This document shows positions 31,777 to 43,460 of a DNA stretch of 64,000 nucleotides, one piece after another. The translations under genes were made by a program, and so were the position numbers. The DNA lies in NCBI GenBank assembly GCA_963726765.1, contig CAVSDH010000011.1:310001-374000 (forward strand). Reading direction: 5' to 3'. This DNA comes from CAIWHR01 sp963726765 (GTDB lineage Bacteria; Pseudomonadota; Gammaproteobacteria; Burkholderiales; Casimicrobiaceae). The notes beneath the pieces were generated by a model. That model saw only the letters and a program-made list of their open reading frames with translations. It did no database searches and was not told the DNA's origin. Position 1 is the stretch's first letter, and every line of letters begins with the position of its first letter.

Positions 31777-32655
31777 ATGTCGACGATTGCGCTGCCGAAG
31801 GTCGAGCCGGTCACGCCGTCCGGCGCGCCGAAGCGGAAGCTCACGACGTGGGAGGCCTGGGGCCTCGCGCTGCTCGCGCCCTACGTCGTCGTTTTCCTGG
31901 TGTTCGTGCTGTATCCGGTGGGCTACGGCCTGTGGCTCGCGCGTCACCCGGAAAGCTACGCGAACCTTGCCGACGACCCGGTATTCGCCACGTCGGTCAT
32001 CAACACGATCGTGTTTCTCGTCGTCGCCATCAACCTGAAGATGGCGCTGGCGCTGTTCCTGTCCGGATTCTTCGTCAACACGCGGACGTGGATCAAGTGG
32101 CTGTCGGTGGTGTTCATCCTGCCGTGGGCGGTGCCGTCGATCCCGACGATCCTGTCGATCCGCTTCATGCTCAACCCCGAATGGGGTGTGGTCAACCAGA
32201 CGATCTTCTCGCTGACGGGCCTCGACGGCCCGAACTGGCTGAACGACCGCTGGCTCGCCCTGTCGATGGCGATGCTGACGCACATCTGGAAGTCGTTGCC
32301 GTTCTGGACGCTGATCCTCATCTCGGGACGGCTCGCCATTCCGGCCGAGCTCTACGAGGCGGCAAGCGTGGACGGCGCGACCACGTGGCAGAAATTCCGC
32401 TTCGTGACGTGGCCGTCGATGCGCACGCTGTACGTGACCTCGCTGATCCTGTCGATGATCTGGACACTGGGCGACTTCAACAGCGTCTACCTGCTGACCG
32501 GCGGCGGGCCCGCCGACCTCACGCACATCCTCGCCACCCTCGGCATCCGTTACCTGCGGCTCGACCAGGTCGACATGGCGATGGCGACGGTCGTCTGCGC
32601 GATGCCGCTCGTGCTGCCGCTCGTCTATTTCATGATGAAACGGTTGTCGCGATGA
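31777..32655 (+). CDS. ABC sugar transporter permease 1
   Basis: A 292-residue inner-membrane protein with six predicted spans, starting at ATG 31777. The coupling-helix EAA motif is ELYEAASVDGATTWQKFRFV near residue 190-210. The C-terminal end GTGIRY-type segment LATLGIRYLRLDQVDMAMAT is usual for MalF/UgpA-like subunits. The stop overlaps the next start (ATGA), showing translational coupling with permease 2. Confidence 0.9.
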   Translation: MSTIALPKVEPVTPSGAPKRKLTTWEAWGLALLAPYVVVFLVFVLYPVGYGLWLARHPESYANLADDPVFATSVINTIVFLVVAINLKMALALFLSGFFVNTRTWIKWLSVVFILPWAVPSIPTILSIRFMLNPEWGVVNQTIFSLTGLDGPNWLNDRWLALSMAMLTHIWKSLPFWTLILISGRLAIPAELYEAASVDGATTWQKFRFVTWPSMRTLYVTSLILSMIWTLGDFNSVYLLTGGGPADLTHILATLGIRYLRLDQVDMAMATVVCAMPLVLPLVYFMMKRLSR

Positions 32656-33507
32656 GCCGCCGCTCGTTCCTCCGCACCGCGTCGGCAGAGGCGAAGCTGC
32701 TGCTGATCGGCGTACCGGTCTTCATCTGGACCCTGCTGCCGATCTACCACATCTTCCTGTTCGCGATCTCGAACAAGGACCAGGCGTTCGGCGGCAGGCT
32801 GTGGCCCGAGCATCCCACGCTGCGCAACTTCGCGATCGTGTTCAATCAGGAGAACTACTTTCTCAACCACTTCTGGCTGCAGCTGTGGAACTCGCTTCTC
32901 ATCGCCGTCGCCGTCGGCGCGCTGACGCTCGTCATCGCCACCTGCGCGGCATTTGCGATCAGCCGGCTCAAGACGAAAGGCGGGACGGACGGTGATGAAC
33001 CTCGCGCTCTTCACCTACTTCATCCCGGCGGCGTTTCTCGCGGTGCCGATGTACAAGGCGATGGGCGTCTACGGCCTCCTCAACCACCAGTGGGCGCTCA
33101 TCCTGGCGATGGTGACGATTGCCTCGCCCTACTCGATCTGGGTGCTGAAGCAGAGCTCCGACAAGCTGCCCTACGAGCTCGACGAGGCCGCGCGGATGGA
33201 CGGCGCGTCGCCGATGCAGCTCTTCCGCCTCGTGTACCTGCCGTTGATGGCGCCGTCGCTGGTCGCCGTCGGCACGTACGCGCTGCTGCTCGCGTGGAAC
33301 GAATACCTCTACGCGTTCCTGCTGCTGTCGAACGACCGGGACATCACGCTCGCCGTTGCGCTCGGGCACTTCCTGTCGGCGGACGACTCGCCGTGGGAGC
33401 TGCTGATGACGACCGGCCTCATCTACGCGCTGCCGCCGGCCGCCATCTACTACACGTTCAAGCGCTACATGGTCGGCGGGCTGACTGCCGGCGCGGTGAA
33501 ATCCTGA
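32652..33507 (+). CDS. ABC sugar transporter permease 2, one frame slip
   Basis: MalG/UgpE-like inner-membrane protein of about 284 residues. Start: SRRSFLRTASAEAKLLLIGV with the first span; then HPTLRNFAIVF; a central part with IPAAFLAVPMYKAMGVYGLL; the EAA motif ELDEAARMDGASPMQLFRLV; and the end YYTFKRYMVGGLTAGAVKS. A single +1 shift sits at the GGG run 32982-32984: removing one G restores continuous homology (SRLKTKGGRTVMNLALF). All the rest of the operon is intact, which points to a sequencing error rather than an inactive importer. Confidence 0.87.
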
Positions 33508-33523
33508 CCTCCGGGAGCGGGCC

Positions 33524-34597
<1,074 letters not shown>

Positions 34598-34666
34598 CGA
34601 CGGTCACCGCCGGCGACCGCATCCACCGGCTGCGCATCCACGGCATAACCCAATGCAGGATCCTCG

Positions 34667-36403
34667 ATGAGCAAGAAAGCGAACGGCAGGAAGGTGAAGC
34701 TCCGCTCGACCGTCTGGTTCGGCAGCCACGACCGCGACGCGCTCGTCCACCGTTCGTGGATGAAGAACCAGGGCATCCCGCACGACCAGTTCGACGGCCG
34801 GCCGGTGATCGGCATCTGCAACACGTGGTCGCAGGCCACGCCCTGCAACGCGCATTTCCGCGAGCTCGCGCAGCACGTGCGCGACGGCGTGCTGGACGCC
34901 GGCGGCTTTCCGATCGAGTTCCCGGTGATGAGCCTCGGCGAGACGCTGATGCGCCCGACGACGATGCTGTTCCGCAATCAGGCGGCGATGGACGTCGAGG
35001 AGTCGATCCGCGCCAATCCGTTCGACGGCGTCGTGCTGCTGATGGGTTGCGACAAGACCACGCCGTCGCTGCTGATGGGTGCCGCCTCGTGCGACCTGCC
35101 GACGATCGGCGTCTCCGGCGGGCCGATGCTGAACGGCAAGTTCCGCGGCGAGGACATCGGTTCGGGAACGCACGTCTGGAAATTCACCGAGATGCTGAAG
35201 ACCGGCGAAATGAAGTTCGACGACCTGGTCGAGGCGGAAGCCTGCATGTCGCGCTCGGCAGGACATTGCATGACGATGGGAACCGCGTCGACGATGGCGT
35301 CGATGGTCGAGGCGCTCGGCATGGGCCTGCCCACCAACGCGGCGATTCCGGCCGTGGATTCGCGGCGTCGCCTCCTCGCCCGAATGGCGGGGCGGCGGAT
35401 CGTCGAGATGGTCCACGAAGATCTACGGATGTCGAAAATCCTCACCCGTGACGCCTTCGAGAACGCGATCATGCTCAATGGCGCGATCGGCGGTTCCACC
35501 AACGCCGTCGTCCATCTGCTCGCGATCGCCGGCCGCATCGGCGTCAAGCTCACGCTCGACGATTGGGACCGGCTCGGCCGCGACATGCCCTGCCTCGTCA
35601 ACCTGATGCCGTCGGGCAAGTACCTGATGGAGGACTTCTACTATGCAGGCGGACTGCCGGCGGTGATCAAGGAGATCGGCAGGTTCCTCCACAAGGATGC
35701 GCTCACCGTCAACGGCCGCACGCTGTGGCAGAACAGCAAGGACGCCGTCAACTACGACAAGGACGTGATCACGCCGCTCGCCAAGCCCTTCAAGCCGCAG
35801 GGCGGCATCGCGGTGCTGCGCGGGAATCTCGCGCCGGACGGCTGCGTGCTGAAACCTTCTGCAGCGACGCCGAAACTGCTGAAGCACAAGGGCCGCGCGG
35901 TCGTGTTCGAGGACATCGACGACCTGCACAAGCGCATCGACGACCCGAAGCTCGACGTCGACGCGTCGTCGGTGCTGGTCCTCAAGAACTGCGGTCCGAA
36001 AGGCTATCCCGGCTTTCCCGAAGTCGGCAATTTCGCGCTTCCGGCGAAGCTGCTGAAGAAGGGCGTCACCGACATGATCCGGATTTCCGACGCGCGCATG
36101 TCGGGCACCGCCTACGGCACCGTCGTGCTGCACACGGCGCCCGAAGCGGCCGCCGGCGGGCCGCTTGCCCTGGTGCAGAACGGCGACCTGATCGAGCTCG
36201 ACGTCGCGAGGCGGAAGATCCATCTGCACGTCACCACGGCCGAACTTGCGCGCCGACGCGCGAAATGGAAGGCGCCCAAGCCGCATGCGGACCGCGGCTG
36301 GGTCAAGCTGTATTGCGACACCGTGCAACAGGCGGACAAAGGGGTCGACCTCGATTTCCTCGTCGGGAAATCAGGCGCAAAAGTCGGGCGCGAGAGCCAC
36401 TGA
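34667..36403 (+). CDS. IlvD/Edd-family aldonate dehydratase
   Basis: A 578-residue iron-sulfur dehydratase of the length of L-arabonate/D-xylonate/galactonate dehydratases. Cluster-ligand cysteines are in GICNTWSQ, LLMGCDKTTPS and GHCMTMGTASTM. Other family motifs are NGAIGGSTNAVVHL and ISDARMSGTAYGTVVLH. Catalyses dehydration of a sugar acid to a 2-keto-3-deoxy acid. It follows the ABC ATPase by 69 bases and is the fourth acid-sugar dehydratase in 18 kb. Pentonate or hexonate specificity cannot be read from the sequence. Confidence 0.9.
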   Translation: MSKKANGRKVKLRSTVWFGSHDRDALVHRSWMKNQGIPHDQFDGRPVIGICNTWSQATPCNAHFRELAQHVRDGVLDAGGFPIEFPVMSLGETLMRPTTMLFRNQAAMDVEESIRANPFDGVVLLMGCDKTTPSLLMGAASCDLPTIGVSGGPMLNGKFRGEDIGSGTHVWKFTEMLKTGEMKFDDLVEAEACMSRSAGHCMTMGTASTMASMVEALGMGLPTNAAIPAVDSRRRLLARMAGRRIVEMVHEDLRMSKILTRDAFENAIMLNGAIGGSTNAVVHLLAIAGRIGVKLTLDDWDRLGRDMPCLVNLMPSGKYLMEDFYYAGGLPAVIKEIGRFLHKDALTVNGRTLWQNSKDAVNYDKDVITPLAKPFKPQGGIAVLRGNLAPDGCVLKPSAATPKLLKHKGRAVVFEDIDDLHKRIDDPKLDVDASSVLVLKNCGPKGYPGFPEVGNFALPAKLLKKGVTDMIRISDARMSGTAYGTVVLHTAPEAAAGGPLALVQNGDLIELDVARRKIHLHVTTAELARRRAKWKAPKPHADRGWVKLYCDTVQQADKGVDLDFLVGKSGAKVGRESH

Positions 36404-36480
36404 AGACGCTCGATTGGGCGGGCCCGGACGCTTTCCGGCCCGTGTGGGGAAATCCGGATCCACCCGAAGCGGAGGAAAAC

Positions 36481-36894
36481 ATGAACACCCGAGTCGCGAT
36501 TTCTGCCGTCCTCATGGCGGTAATGTCACTGGTTCTGGGCTTCGTCGTGCACGGATGGCTGCTCGCGCCGGATTACAAGGCGCTGGGTGCGCTGTTCCGC
36601 TCCGAAGACCAGCAGATGGGGTTTTTCGGCTTCATGATCGCGGCGCACGTGCTGATCGGCGTCGGCTTCACGTGGATCTACCGCATGGGGCGCGAGCAAA
36701 AGCCGTTTCTCGGCCAGGGTGTGCGCTTCGGTCTGGCGGTCGCGGTGATGTCGTGGATTCCGACCTACCTCATCTACTACGCCGTCCAACCGATTCCGGG
36801 CAACGTCGTGGCGAAGCAGATCATCTTCGACACGATCACGGTCGTGCTGATGGGGATCGCCTGCGCCTGGATAAATCAGGACAAGCGCGCCTAG
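36481..36894 (+). CDS. Small four-span membrane protein of unknown function
   Basis: A 137-residue protein with GCGGAGGAAAAC before ATG. Four hydrophobic segments lie at about 5-28, 48-66, 82-103 and 115-132, with short polar loops. I recognise this as a conserved hypothetical membrane-protein type but no function. It is 77 bases after the dehydratase and precedes a hairpin, so it is probably the last gene of the locus. Confidence 0.7.
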   Translation: MNTRVAISAVLMAVMSLVLGFVVHGWLLAPDYKALGALFRSEDQQMGFFGFMIAAHVLIGVGFTWIYRMGREQKPFLGQGVRFGLAVAVMSWIPTYLIYYAVQPIPGNVVAKQIIFDTITVVLMGIACAWINQDKRA

Positions 36895-37240
36895 CGCGAT
36901 TCGCGCGGCGACGCTCGGCGCAAGCGCCGAGCAAGGACGCGCTGTCGTTTCAGTCTGCGAGGAGTCCATGCGCGAATGGGGCGCTGCGCAGTGTCGACGA
37001 TGTCGTCGAGAACGGTGACCCGGCATTCGGATGCAGGGGCGTAACGCACCGAACTCGCCGTTCGCCGGTCGCATAGGTATACGTCGCGGTAAAACGACAC
37101 CCCGGCGGCGCGCCGGACAGACCCTGTTGCAAGGATCCTCTGAAAAAGTCCAACGCGGTTGCGCGATGGCGCCAGGATGCGCCGTGGTCCTCCGCCGCCG
37201 CAGCGGTGGGCGGTCGTGCTCGCGGAAAGCGTCGCCGGCG
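36895..37240. other. Intergenic interval between the sugar-acid locus and the TonB receptor
   Basis: About 350 bases. It holds the hairpin at 36913-36932. The remaining sequence has open frames on both strands without recognisable homology; a decayed gene cannot be excluded. No clear sigma-70 promoter for the receptor is visible. Confidence 0.35.
36913..36932. terminator. Strong hairpin after the sugar-acid locus
   Basis: GCTCGGCG-CAAG-CGCCGAGC: a perfect 8-bp GC-rich stem with a 4-base loop, 19 bases after the stop of the small membrane protein. No T run follows, so it may be a transcript-stabilising hairpin or a weak terminator. Confidence 0.45.
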
Positions 37241-39986
37241 GTGAACATTCGATGCGCGTTCGGAGCGGGATGCGTCGTTGCAACGCTGGCGCTGCCGGCG
37301 ATCGCGCAGGACCCCAATTGCGGCGATCGACCCCGTCGATGGCCGAATCAGGATGGTCGTGACGGGAAGCAACATCCCGACGATCGAGCGCGAGACGGCA
37401 TTGCCGGTCCAGATCATCACCCGCGAGGAAATCGAGCGGGCGAACCTCCAGACTGCGGCCCAGCTCGTCAATACCATCTCGGCGGCGATGAGCTTCGGCG
37501 CCTTCAACGAGGCCCAGGCGCTGGGCGGCCGAAACGGCGGCATCGGACAGGCGGGATACGCCGCCGCGGGGCTGCGCGGGCTCGGCTACCAGGCCACGCT
37601 CGTGCTGCTCAACGGCCGCCGCATCGCCAACTGGGCGTTCACGACTCTCGGCGGCGACCTGAACTCGATTCCCCTGGCCGCGGTCGAGCGCGTCGAGGTG
37701 CTGAAGAGCGGCGCGTCCGCGATTTATGGCAGCGACGCGCTCGCCGGCGTCATCAACTTCATCCTGCGCAAGGACTTTCAGGGCACCGCGGCCTACGCTC
37801 AGTACACATCGCCCGAGCATACCGGCGGCTATGCCAAGCACTTCAACGTGGCCGCGGGCTACGGCAACCTTGCGAGCCAGGGGTTCAACGCCTATGCGAT
37901 GGTCGACTATCAGCAGTACGGGGGAATACGAGGCGCGCGACCGGCCGTTCGCCGCGAGAAACTACATTCCGGCAGAAGGTGTCGATCGCACCAGCATCAA
38001 TTCGCTTCCCGCGAACGTCGACACGCCTGCGGGCGTGCGCAACCCGACCGGCGATCCGGCGCGCGGCTACGCGACTCCCGTCGTGTGCGCCGCCGCTGTC
38101 GTTTCCCACGGCGGGCAGCCTGAACCAGTTTCAGTGCCGCTGGAACGGCGACGGCTCATCCAGCATCTTCAACCCGAGCGAGCGCCTCAACGTCGTCGGC
38201 GCGTTCACCTGGCAGCTCGATCAGGATAGCCAGTTGTTTCTCACCGGCACCTACGCCCGCAACCGATTCGAGTTTGCCATCCGGCCCACGCAGGTCTCCA
38301 ACCAGACTACGTTCGAGCAGAAGACGAGCTTCCTGCTTCCGGCCACCAGCCCCTACTATCCGCACGACTTCGCGCGCACGTTCGGCATCGACGGGACGCC
38401 GCTCAACGTTTACTGGAGCGCGGTCGAGCTCGGGCCGCGCACGATCGCGCCGATCACGGAGCAGTGGAACGTCGTCGCGGGGATCCGTGGCGTGGCATTG
38501 GGTTGGACATACGACGGCGCGTTCAACTACTCCCGCAGCGACGTCGACCAGCGATCGACCGATGGCTACGTACGCGAATCGGCGCTGATGCCGATCCTGA
38601 ACAGCGGGGTCGTCAATCCTTTCGGCCCGAACACGCAGGCGGTCGTCGACCTGATGTCGACGGCGAAGTTCAACGGGACGCTTCGCTCGGGCACCGGGAG
38701 CACGACCTCGCTCGACTTCATCGCGTCTGCCGACGTTTTCGCGCTTCCGTCGGGCCCGCTGTCCGTGGCAATTGGCATGAGCGCTCGCCGCGAGGAAGTC
38801 ACGCAGACATCCGTCCCCGCACTCGAGTCCGGCGATATTCTCAATCTCAACACCTCGTCGTCGCTTGTCGGGTGCGCGCGACATCGGGGCGCTGTTCGCC
38901 GAGGCAAACATTCCTCTCGCCAGCACGCTCGAGGCCAATGTCGCCGTCAGGTACGATCACTACAGCGATTTCGGCGGCACGACCAATCCGCAGGTGTCGC
39001 TGCGCTGGCAACCGGCCCCGACACTGCTGCTGCGTGCGTTCGACGGGCACCGGATTCTTCGCGCCCTCCCTGACGGGCCTGTTTACACCCCCCGTTTACG
39101 GACTCACGCCGGGCAGCCTGAGCGACCCGGCCCGCTGCCCCGTCACGCGGTCGCCGCAGGACTGCAACACGCAGTTCCCGGCTGCTCGGCGGCGGCAACC
39201 CGGCGCTGCAGCCGACCACGTCCAAGCAGTGGAGCGTGGGGGGCGTCTGGGCGCCGACCCGGCGAGCTCTCGCTGGGACTGGACTACGTGTCGATCCTGC
39301 TCGACGACCGCATCAATTTCTTCCCAACGCACGCAGATCTTCGCGCAGTGTCCCAATGGCGTCGACCGGCCCGACGTGCTACCTGATCCACCGCGGCCCG
39401 GTCGATCCCGCCTATCCGACACTTCCGGGGCCGATCGTCCAGGTCGACCAGTTCCTCACCAACCTCGGCAAGCAGAAGGTCAGCGCCATCGACTTCAACG
39501 TCCAGTTCGTGGCGCCGACACAGGACTGGGGCCGGTTCAAGCTGAACTTCACCGGAACCTACACCATCGAGAATCGGCGCCAGCAGCTCGATGGAAGCTA
39601 CCCCAACCAGGTCAATCACTATTCCATCGTGGGCGGGAATCCCGGGGTGATTCCCTACTGGCGCCACTACCTCGAGCTCGACTGGAACTACGGGCCGTGG
39701 TCGGTGACGGTCACCGAGAACTTTCAGACCGGCGGGTACGACCAGTCGCCGGCGCCCGGCACGGGCACCCAGCTGCGAACCATCGGCGATTACGACCTCT
39801 GGAACCTCGGCGTCATCTACGCCGGCTTCCGGAACTGGACCTTGTCGGGCGGGATCAAGAACCTGTTCGACCGCGATCCGCCGTTTTCGAACCAGACCCA
39901 GAACTATCAGGTAGGCTACGACCCATCGTACGCTGATCCGCACGGGCGCCTGTACTGGGTCGGCGTCAGGATACGCCTTCAGGTAG
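37241..39986 (+). CDS. TonB-dependent outer-membrane receptor, heavily frame-interrupted
   Basis: About 910 residues. Signal: VNIRCAFGAGCVVATLALPA ending in IAQ (GTG start, uncertain). Plug domain: VVTGSNIPTIERETALPVQI, then LLNGRRIANWAF and SGASAIYGSDALAGVINFIL. The beta-barrel follows, with SLRWQPAPTLLLRAFDG and a C-terminal WTLSGGIKNLFDRDPPFSNQ, ending in YAFR-stop at 39984-39986 after removing one surplus A. About ten frame changes occur, near 37320, 37920, 38100, 38870, 39060, 39180, 39270, 39330, 39380 and 39970; all are +1. This receptor type imports oligosaccharides, peptides or siderophores. A secreted hydrolase and a regulator follow. Confidence 0.82.
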
Positions 39987-40001
39987 GCGACAGGGACTGC
40001 G

Positions 40002-40744
40002 TTGCGAAACGCGCGAAAGTGCTTCGTCGGCTTCGCTTGTCGCCGCCGCGATGTCGAGCGATCGCCGGCGCCGGGGTGACGACGACCGTCGTCGACGTTC
40101 CGACGCGGGACGCGACGCAACGCTTCCTCTACGTGCGTCCGGACGTCGCCGGTGGCAAACATCGTGTTCCTTCCGGGAAACGCGGGCATCCTGGGCATCG
40201 CGAACGACGGATCCATGCCCACGTTGGCCGGGCGCTGCGCTCCCTTCGCGCGCAACCGCGACGCGTTTGCGGCGCGCGGCTTCGCGCTGGCGCTCGTCGA
40301 CCAGACGTCGGACGTCAAAGATCCGGCAGTACGCCGACATTCGCGAAGTCGTCCGCTACATGCGTGGCCGCGACAAGGTGCCCACCTGGATCGTCGGCGG
40401 CAGCGGATCGACGATGGCGGCCTTGAACTTCGCGGTCGACCTTCCGCAGGACGAGCCGCTGGGCGTCATCATCTTCTCCCCATGGCAGCCCGACGTCGCG
40501 CGGGCCGCGCTGGTGCGAGCGCCCGACGCTGGTGGTCTTCCATCGGGAAGATCCTGTGTCGGCGCCGTTCGTCGATCCGCTGTTCGACGCGCTGACCGCA
40601 GCGCCGGCCAAGGAGCGCATTGGTCTTGCCGGCGGCAGCAATGACGGCGAATGCGGCGGCTACCACCTGTTCATGGGCATCGACGCCGAGTTCGTAGCGG
40701 CGGTCGCCGGCTTCATCGACAAGCACAACCCGACGCGACGGTAG
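40002..40744 (+). CDS. Secreted alpha/beta-hydrolase-like protein, frame-interrupted
   Basis: Begins 15 bases after the receptor stop, probably at TTG 40002. Joining frames by +1 steps gives a signal-like start (LRNARKCFVGFA, then VAAAMSS, then AIAGAG), followed by VTTTVVDVPTRDATQRFLYV, NIVFLPGNAGILGI, FALALVDQTSDV, the nucleophile-type turn WIVGGSGSTMAALNFAV, and GGYHLFMGIDAEFVAAVAGF with a His late in the chain. The hydrolase assignment rests on the GGSGS elbow and overall length; the reaction is unknown. Shifts lie near 40045, 40065, 40150, 40325 and 40525. Probably cotranscribed with the receptor. Confidence 0.6.
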
Positions 40745-40748
40745 GTGC

Positions 40749-42719
40749 ATGGACGTGCAGCAGGTTCGCGGCTATCGGTTCGCCGGCTTCAGCTTCGACC
40801 TTGCCAAGCGCCGGCTCAGTGGGCCGGACGGGGCCGTCATCCCGCTTGCCGGCCGCGCCTACGACGTGCTGGCGTACCTCGTGGAGAACCGCGATCGCGT
40901 GGTCGGCAAGGACGAGCTGATCAAGGCCGTCTGGCCGAACAGCATCGTCGAGGACAACAACCTCAATCAGGCAATCTCGACGGTGCGCCGGGCGCTTGGG
41001 GATTCCCGCGACACGCCGAGATTCATCGTCACGGTCGCGGGTCGCGGCTACCAGTTCATCGGTGACGTGATTCCCTTGGCCGAGGCCACGGCCGAGCCCC
41101 GTGAGGCAGAGGCGCGTCAGGCCTCGGACACAGTCCGCGCATGAATCGTCGGACGCCTCCGTGTCGGGCGCGGAATTGCCGATACCCGATCCGTCGCCAG
41201 TCATCCTGGCAGGAAACGCGCGTCTCGCGCCGCGTCGTGCTGTCCGGTCTTGCCGTCGCTGCGGCCGCCGCGGTCGGCGCGGGCCTCTGGTGGAATCGAT
41301 CCAGGCAGCGCTCGCGCCTGCCGAAGTCGATCGCGGTGCTGCCATTCAGGCCGCTGCTGCCGGAGGCCCGCAATCCGGCAATGGAGCTCGGCGTCACCGA
41401 GCTGCTTGATCAATCGACTGAGCCGCCTGCCCGGTGTGGTCGTGGCACCGCTCAGTTCCGTGATGCGTTTTGCCGCGACCGATGTGGATCCGCTCGAGGC
41501 CGGCAGAAAGCTCGGCGTCGAGGCCGTGGTCGACGGCCGCCTGCACGTCCACGAGGATCGCGTCCGGCTCACGGCCCGGCTGCTGGCGGTCGACGATGGC
41601 GCGTCGTTGTGGGCGAACAATTTCACGGAGCCTCTGGGCGAACTGCTCGCGGTCCAGGACACGCTCGCGATGCAGCTGGTGAACGCGCTCACGGCGGAAC
41701 TTTCGAACGAGGCGCGCTCGGGGGTGCTTGCGCAGGACACCACAGATGTCGAGGCCTGGCAGCTCTACGCGAACGGCCGGTATCAGCTCGAGCGCCGCGA
41801 CGCGTCGAGCCTGCGGCGCGCGATCGAGTTCTTCGATGCCGCGTTGCGCCGCGATCCGCGCTTCGCGTTGGCGAGCGCCGGCCTTTCGGATGCGCACGCG
41901 CTGACGGCGGTCTTCGACGTCGAGCCTCCGACGAAGGCGTTTGGCCAGGCGCGGCAGGCGGCGCTGCGCGCGCTGGAGCTCGATCCCAGGCTGCCGGCTG
42001 CGCACGTGGCGCTCGGGCACGTCGTGACCCAGTACGACCGCGATCTCGAGGCGGGGCGCACGATCTACCTGCAGGCGCTCAAGCTGCAAGCCGGAATTCG
42101 CGCGGGCGATGGCACTCATGGCGCTGAACCTGACTCAGGCCGGAGAACCTCGCAAGCGCCGGCGAGTACATCCGCAAGGCGCAGGCGCTCGAGCCGGCCA
42201 ACTTTGCGTTCCTGGCGCTTTCAGGATGGGTCCGCTATTTCACGCGCGCGTTCGACGATGCCGAACGGGAGCTGTCGCGCCTTGTCGAGGCGGCGCCGCA
42301 GGCCGCGTTGCCGCGGCAGTTCCTCGCGCACGTGATGCTCATGCGCGGGAAAGGGGCGGAAGTCGTGCGCCTGCTCGAAGGCCGCAACGAACCGGCCCCC
42401 ACCTCATTACTCCAATCTCGGACGGGCGTATGCCCAGACGGGCAATGTCTCCGCCGCCCGTGCGGAAATCGACCGCGTTGAACTCCGCGGGTCCGAAGGT
42501 TTCGGTGTGGGTTTCGAGCTGGGGCTGATCCACCTGGACCTGGGGGATCGCGACCGGGCGCTGGCCTCGCTCGAGCGCGGCGTGGACGACCACTCGCAGG
42601 TGCAGGGCTACCTCAACGTGGAGCCGGCGCTGGATCCGCTCCGCGACGACCCGCGGTTCCGCGCGATCAGCCGACGCCTCTCGGCTCCGGTAACAAAGGC
42701 CGTTTGCGGCCGCCGATGA
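40749..42719 (+). CDS. Winged-helix (CadC/ToxR-type) regulator with membrane span and TPR region, frame-interrupted
   Basis: About 655 residues. Residues 1-105 are an OmpR-type winged helix (GRAYDVLAYLVENRDRVVGK, ELIKAVWPNSIVEDNNLNQA, TVAGRGYQFIG). After a linker comes one membrane span VVLSGLAVAAAAAVGAGLWW. The periplasmic part has KSIAVLPFRPLLPEARNP, then LEAGRKLGVEAVVDGRLHV, then TPR-like helices (FFDAALRRDPRFALASAGLS, YIRKAQALEPANFAFLALSG, LIHLDLGDRDRALASLERG). Six +1 shifts occur, near 41115, 41215, 41410, 42100, 42145 and 42405. Likely a one-component sensor controlling the upstream receptor/hydrolase pair. Confidence 0.8.
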
Positions 42720-42852
42720 CGAGAAAATCCGCTCCGCTCAGACGTTTTCATAACGATTCACTAGCGCCCAAAGACGCGTCACGGCCGGCGCGTCCATCTT
42801 TCCTCCCCATGGAGCGGCAATCCCGCCGCGCCATAAAAGGAGGACGAGATGA

Positions 42853-43364
42853 ATGATACGCAAAAGCGATCGTATGTTCGGCCGTCACGGCGGTCGCCGT
42901 CGCGGCTGGCACGCGGCCCCGCTGCCGCCGGCGACGATGACCTCGACCGGTACCAGTCGTTCGGCAAGATTGTGGGCACTTGGCAGGTCAGGATCACCCC
43001 GTACGTCTGCGCCACGGGAGTACCACTTCCGCCGGCGGCCGAATTCGACTCGATGGTCAGTTTCGCCGCTGGCGGAACGATGACGGAGACCACCTCGAAT
43101 CCGCGATTCCTGCCGGGTCAGCGCAGCATCGGGCTCGGCTACTGGGAACGCAACGGGCGCCAATCGTACGAAATCGTGTTCCAAGCGTACGTCCAGTTCA
43201 CCGGCGGCAACTACACGCAGGGCAAGCAGCGTATCGAGCAGGACATCGACATGGTGGACGCCGATCACTGGAATTCCACCGCTGTCGTCCTATTCACTGA
43301 TGTCGCTGGCGCGCCGGTTCCGCCGAGCGGATGCATGCGTGCGGTCGGCGTGCGGATGCCTTAA
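42853..43364 (+). CDS. Secreted protein of unknown function
   Basis: GGAGG precedes two ATGs at 42849 and 42853. With the second ATG and one surplus A removed from the AAAA run at 42862-42865, the start becomes MIRKAIVCSAVTAVAVAAG, a clean signal peptide; a second +1 shift near 42930 leads into DLDRYQSFGKIVGTWQVRIT. The rest is a compact beta-rich domain (GTMTETTSNPRFLPGQRSI, GLGYWERNGRQSYEIVF, GKQRIEQDIDMVDADHW). It resembles small secreted lipocalin-like or SnoaL-unrelated hypothetical proteins; I cannot name a family. The strong ribosome site shows it is expressed well. Confidence 0.65.
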
Positions 43365-43383
43365 GCAGTCGACGAAAACCTTT

Positions 43384-43405
43384 GCGGCCGCCGCACGGCG
43401 GCCGC
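43384..43405. terminator. Hairpin after the secreted protein
   Basis: GCGGCCGCC-GCAC-GGCGGCCGC: a perfect 9-bp stem with a 4-base loop, 20 bases after the stop. No T run follows; a terminator or insulator between two secreted-protein genes is plausible. Confidence 0.45.
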
Positions 43406-43460
43406 CTCAACGGGCAACCGACTTCGCAGACATCACCACCGCCAACGAGAGGCAATTGAC

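Noticed and set aside
37241..39986. Calling the TonB receptor a pseudogene
   Set aside because: All ten shifts are +1 and every segment keeps conserved motifs, including the final barrel strand; error is more likely than decay.
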